A stretch of DNA of 39,341 bases from a virus. Below, piece by piece: positions 38,844-39,341 of the stretch; the first letter of the stretch is position 1; every line of letters starts with the position of its first letter. The position numbers and the translations under genes were made by a program. The DNA is taken from positions 1 to 39,341 of the IMG/VR virus record IMGVR_UViG_3300037674_001089; one strand, written 5' to 3'. The notes under the pieces are model-generated. The model ran no database searches. It saw only the letters and a program-made list of their open reading frames with translations, and had not been told where the DNA came from.

Positions 38844-39151
38844 CCAAAACTCCAATCGCTCAAAAACATGAGCACACCGTCCCACCAAAATAGCAATGGG
38901 ACACCCTGCAGTTTGTAACCAAACAGGGACAGCGCTAGAGCTAGCGCGATCAACTTAAAAACAAGTGGCGTACAGAGCTAGCTCACGACAGACAAACAAC
39001 AGCAACGACATCCGCTCGAATGGGCCAGCCAAGAAAAAAAGTAGTACGCACTGTCGATCCTTATCTATACACCCCGCCCGCCCGCCGGCCCGCCCCCCCT
39101 GGGGGGTGCCCTCGGGCAGGGGCAGCTGAAGCTGCGGGCGTGCGATTGGGT
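38844..39151. other. Non-coding region upstream of terS with inverted repeats
   Basis: I see no supportable gene. On the circle it joins 1-318. It holds an inverted repeat GTCCCA/TGGGAC (38879-38884 and 38897-38902), GTTTG/CAAAC (38911-38924), GCGCTAG/CTAGCGC around AG (38932-38947), the perfect palindrome GAGCTAGCTC (38975-38984), and the palindrome run at 39094-39164. Leftward promoters for the late operon should lie here, but I could not find a good -35/-10 pair. A packaging site is likely because terS is adjacent. Confidence 0.6.
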
Positions 39152-39164
39152 CATGAGACCCAAT
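39094..39164. repeat. Run of four palindromes at the circular junction
   Basis: In about 70 bases: CCCCCC/GGGGGG around T (39094-39106), TGCCC/GGGCA around TC (39107-39118), GCAGCT/AGCTGC around GA (39122-39135) and ATTGGGTC/GACCCAAT around ATGA (39145-39164). The last crosses the point where the terminal repeat begins. A stretch of C-rich repeats (CCCGCCCG, 39073-39090) precedes them. Such structure fits a packaging or terminus site or a single-strand initiation site; it is not a normal terminator. Confidence 0.7.
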
Positions 39165-39341
39165 CCCTAGCCCGTGGCAATAGGCTTGCCGGTAGCGCCA
39201 GATATCTGTCACTAATCGCCGCGAACCATGCACAAACATCAGATTATGACGGGCTAGGCGCCGTTTAGCGGGCGCCCGCGAGCGCTAGCGAACCTAACTA
39301 CCGTGGCAGAATTCGCGCGCTTAGACGGGCGTAGGGACGGC
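39152..39341. repeat. Terminal direct repeat, right copy
   Basis: Repeats 1-190 with one difference (C at 39279, T at 128). It starts inside the inverted repeat at 39145-39164, where the window otherwise would join itself as a circle, and ends inside the palindrome at 186-197 of the left copy. See the left copy for interpretation. Confidence 0.95.

Noticed and set aside
38955-39239. 94-residue leftward frame in the non-coding region
   Set aside because: Composition is set by GC palindromes and there is no coupling or ribosome binding site.
39020-39268. 82-residue + strand frame across the junction
   Set aside because: It runs through the palindrome cluster and the terminal repeat, is low-complexity Pro/Arg/Ala, and has no ribosome binding site.
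1-39341. CRISPR arrays and tRNA genes
   Set aside because: No regularly spaced palindromic repeats with unique spacers, and no cloverleaf sequence, found by eye; a tRNA search program would be decisive.

Overview
The window looks like one complete small tailed-phage genome. Its first 190 bases recur at its end (1-190 and 39152-39341, one mismatch), so the unique circle is about 39,151 bp, or else the linear genome has direct terminal repeats. The structural set is terminase, portal, scaffold, major capsid, head-tail adaptor, tail fibres and three very large internal or ejection-type proteins. No tape measure, tail tube or sheath is visible, which suggests a podovirus. A tyrosine recombinase suggests a temperate or recently temperate lifestyle. 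An r1t-type holin, a PGRP-type amidase with a peptidoglycan-binding domain, a GP88/DUF7227-like protein and a small membrane protein of actinophage type point to an actinobacterial host, perhaps an uncultured aquatic one. The host assignment is inference.

Layout. (a) 319-1873, leftward: a zinc-ribbon protein, a cysteine-rich GP88/DUF7227-like protein and an unknown protein, in DNA whose composition looks unlike the rest. (b) 1874-2365: a divergent control region with iteron-like repeats of about 27 bp. (c) 2366-4670, rightward: six short genes with overlapping stops and starts, closed by a strong terminator. (d) 4804-7007: a small membrane protein, then a leftward island of a PAPS-reductase-like PP-loop enzyme, a C5-cytosine DNA methyltransferase with a second ORF overprinted inside it, and a secreted lysozyme-like protein. 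(e) 7066-8778, rightward: small zinc and membrane proteins, a DPPY-type DNA methyltransferase and an HTH protein. (f) 8817-9910: integrase with its own promoter and palindrome, then a short promoter-terminator unit. (g) 10017-14570, rightward: replication and recombination genes, namely an Fe-S PD-(D/E)XK exonuclease, a DnaB-like helicase, a TOTE-type archaeo-eukaryotic primase, RusA, another nuclease-like protein and an HTH protein. No DNA polymerase is encoded. (h) 38843 down to 14541, leftward: the late genes in the order terS, small genes, split terL, small genes, portal, scaffold, capsid, adaptor, tail proteins, fibres, internal proteins, amidase, mini-genes, holin and a last unknown gene. 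A 2OG-Fe(II) oxygenase gene lies in the opposite direction inside the late block, between the terminase genes.

How it works together. The divergent region at 1.9-2.4 kb would drive the leftward module and the rightward early genes. The primase, helicase, RusA and exonuclease would support replication by a host polymerase. The two methyltransferases probably protect or mark the DNA. The late block builds the particle and lyses the cell. The most unusual points are the large terminase split into two translationally coupled genes, divergent start codons sharing one CATG, the ORF overprinted in the methyltransferase, a 28-bp exact repeat read in two frames, and a run of back-to-back palindromes at the circular junction. 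All calls come from reading the sequence; no database search was run.
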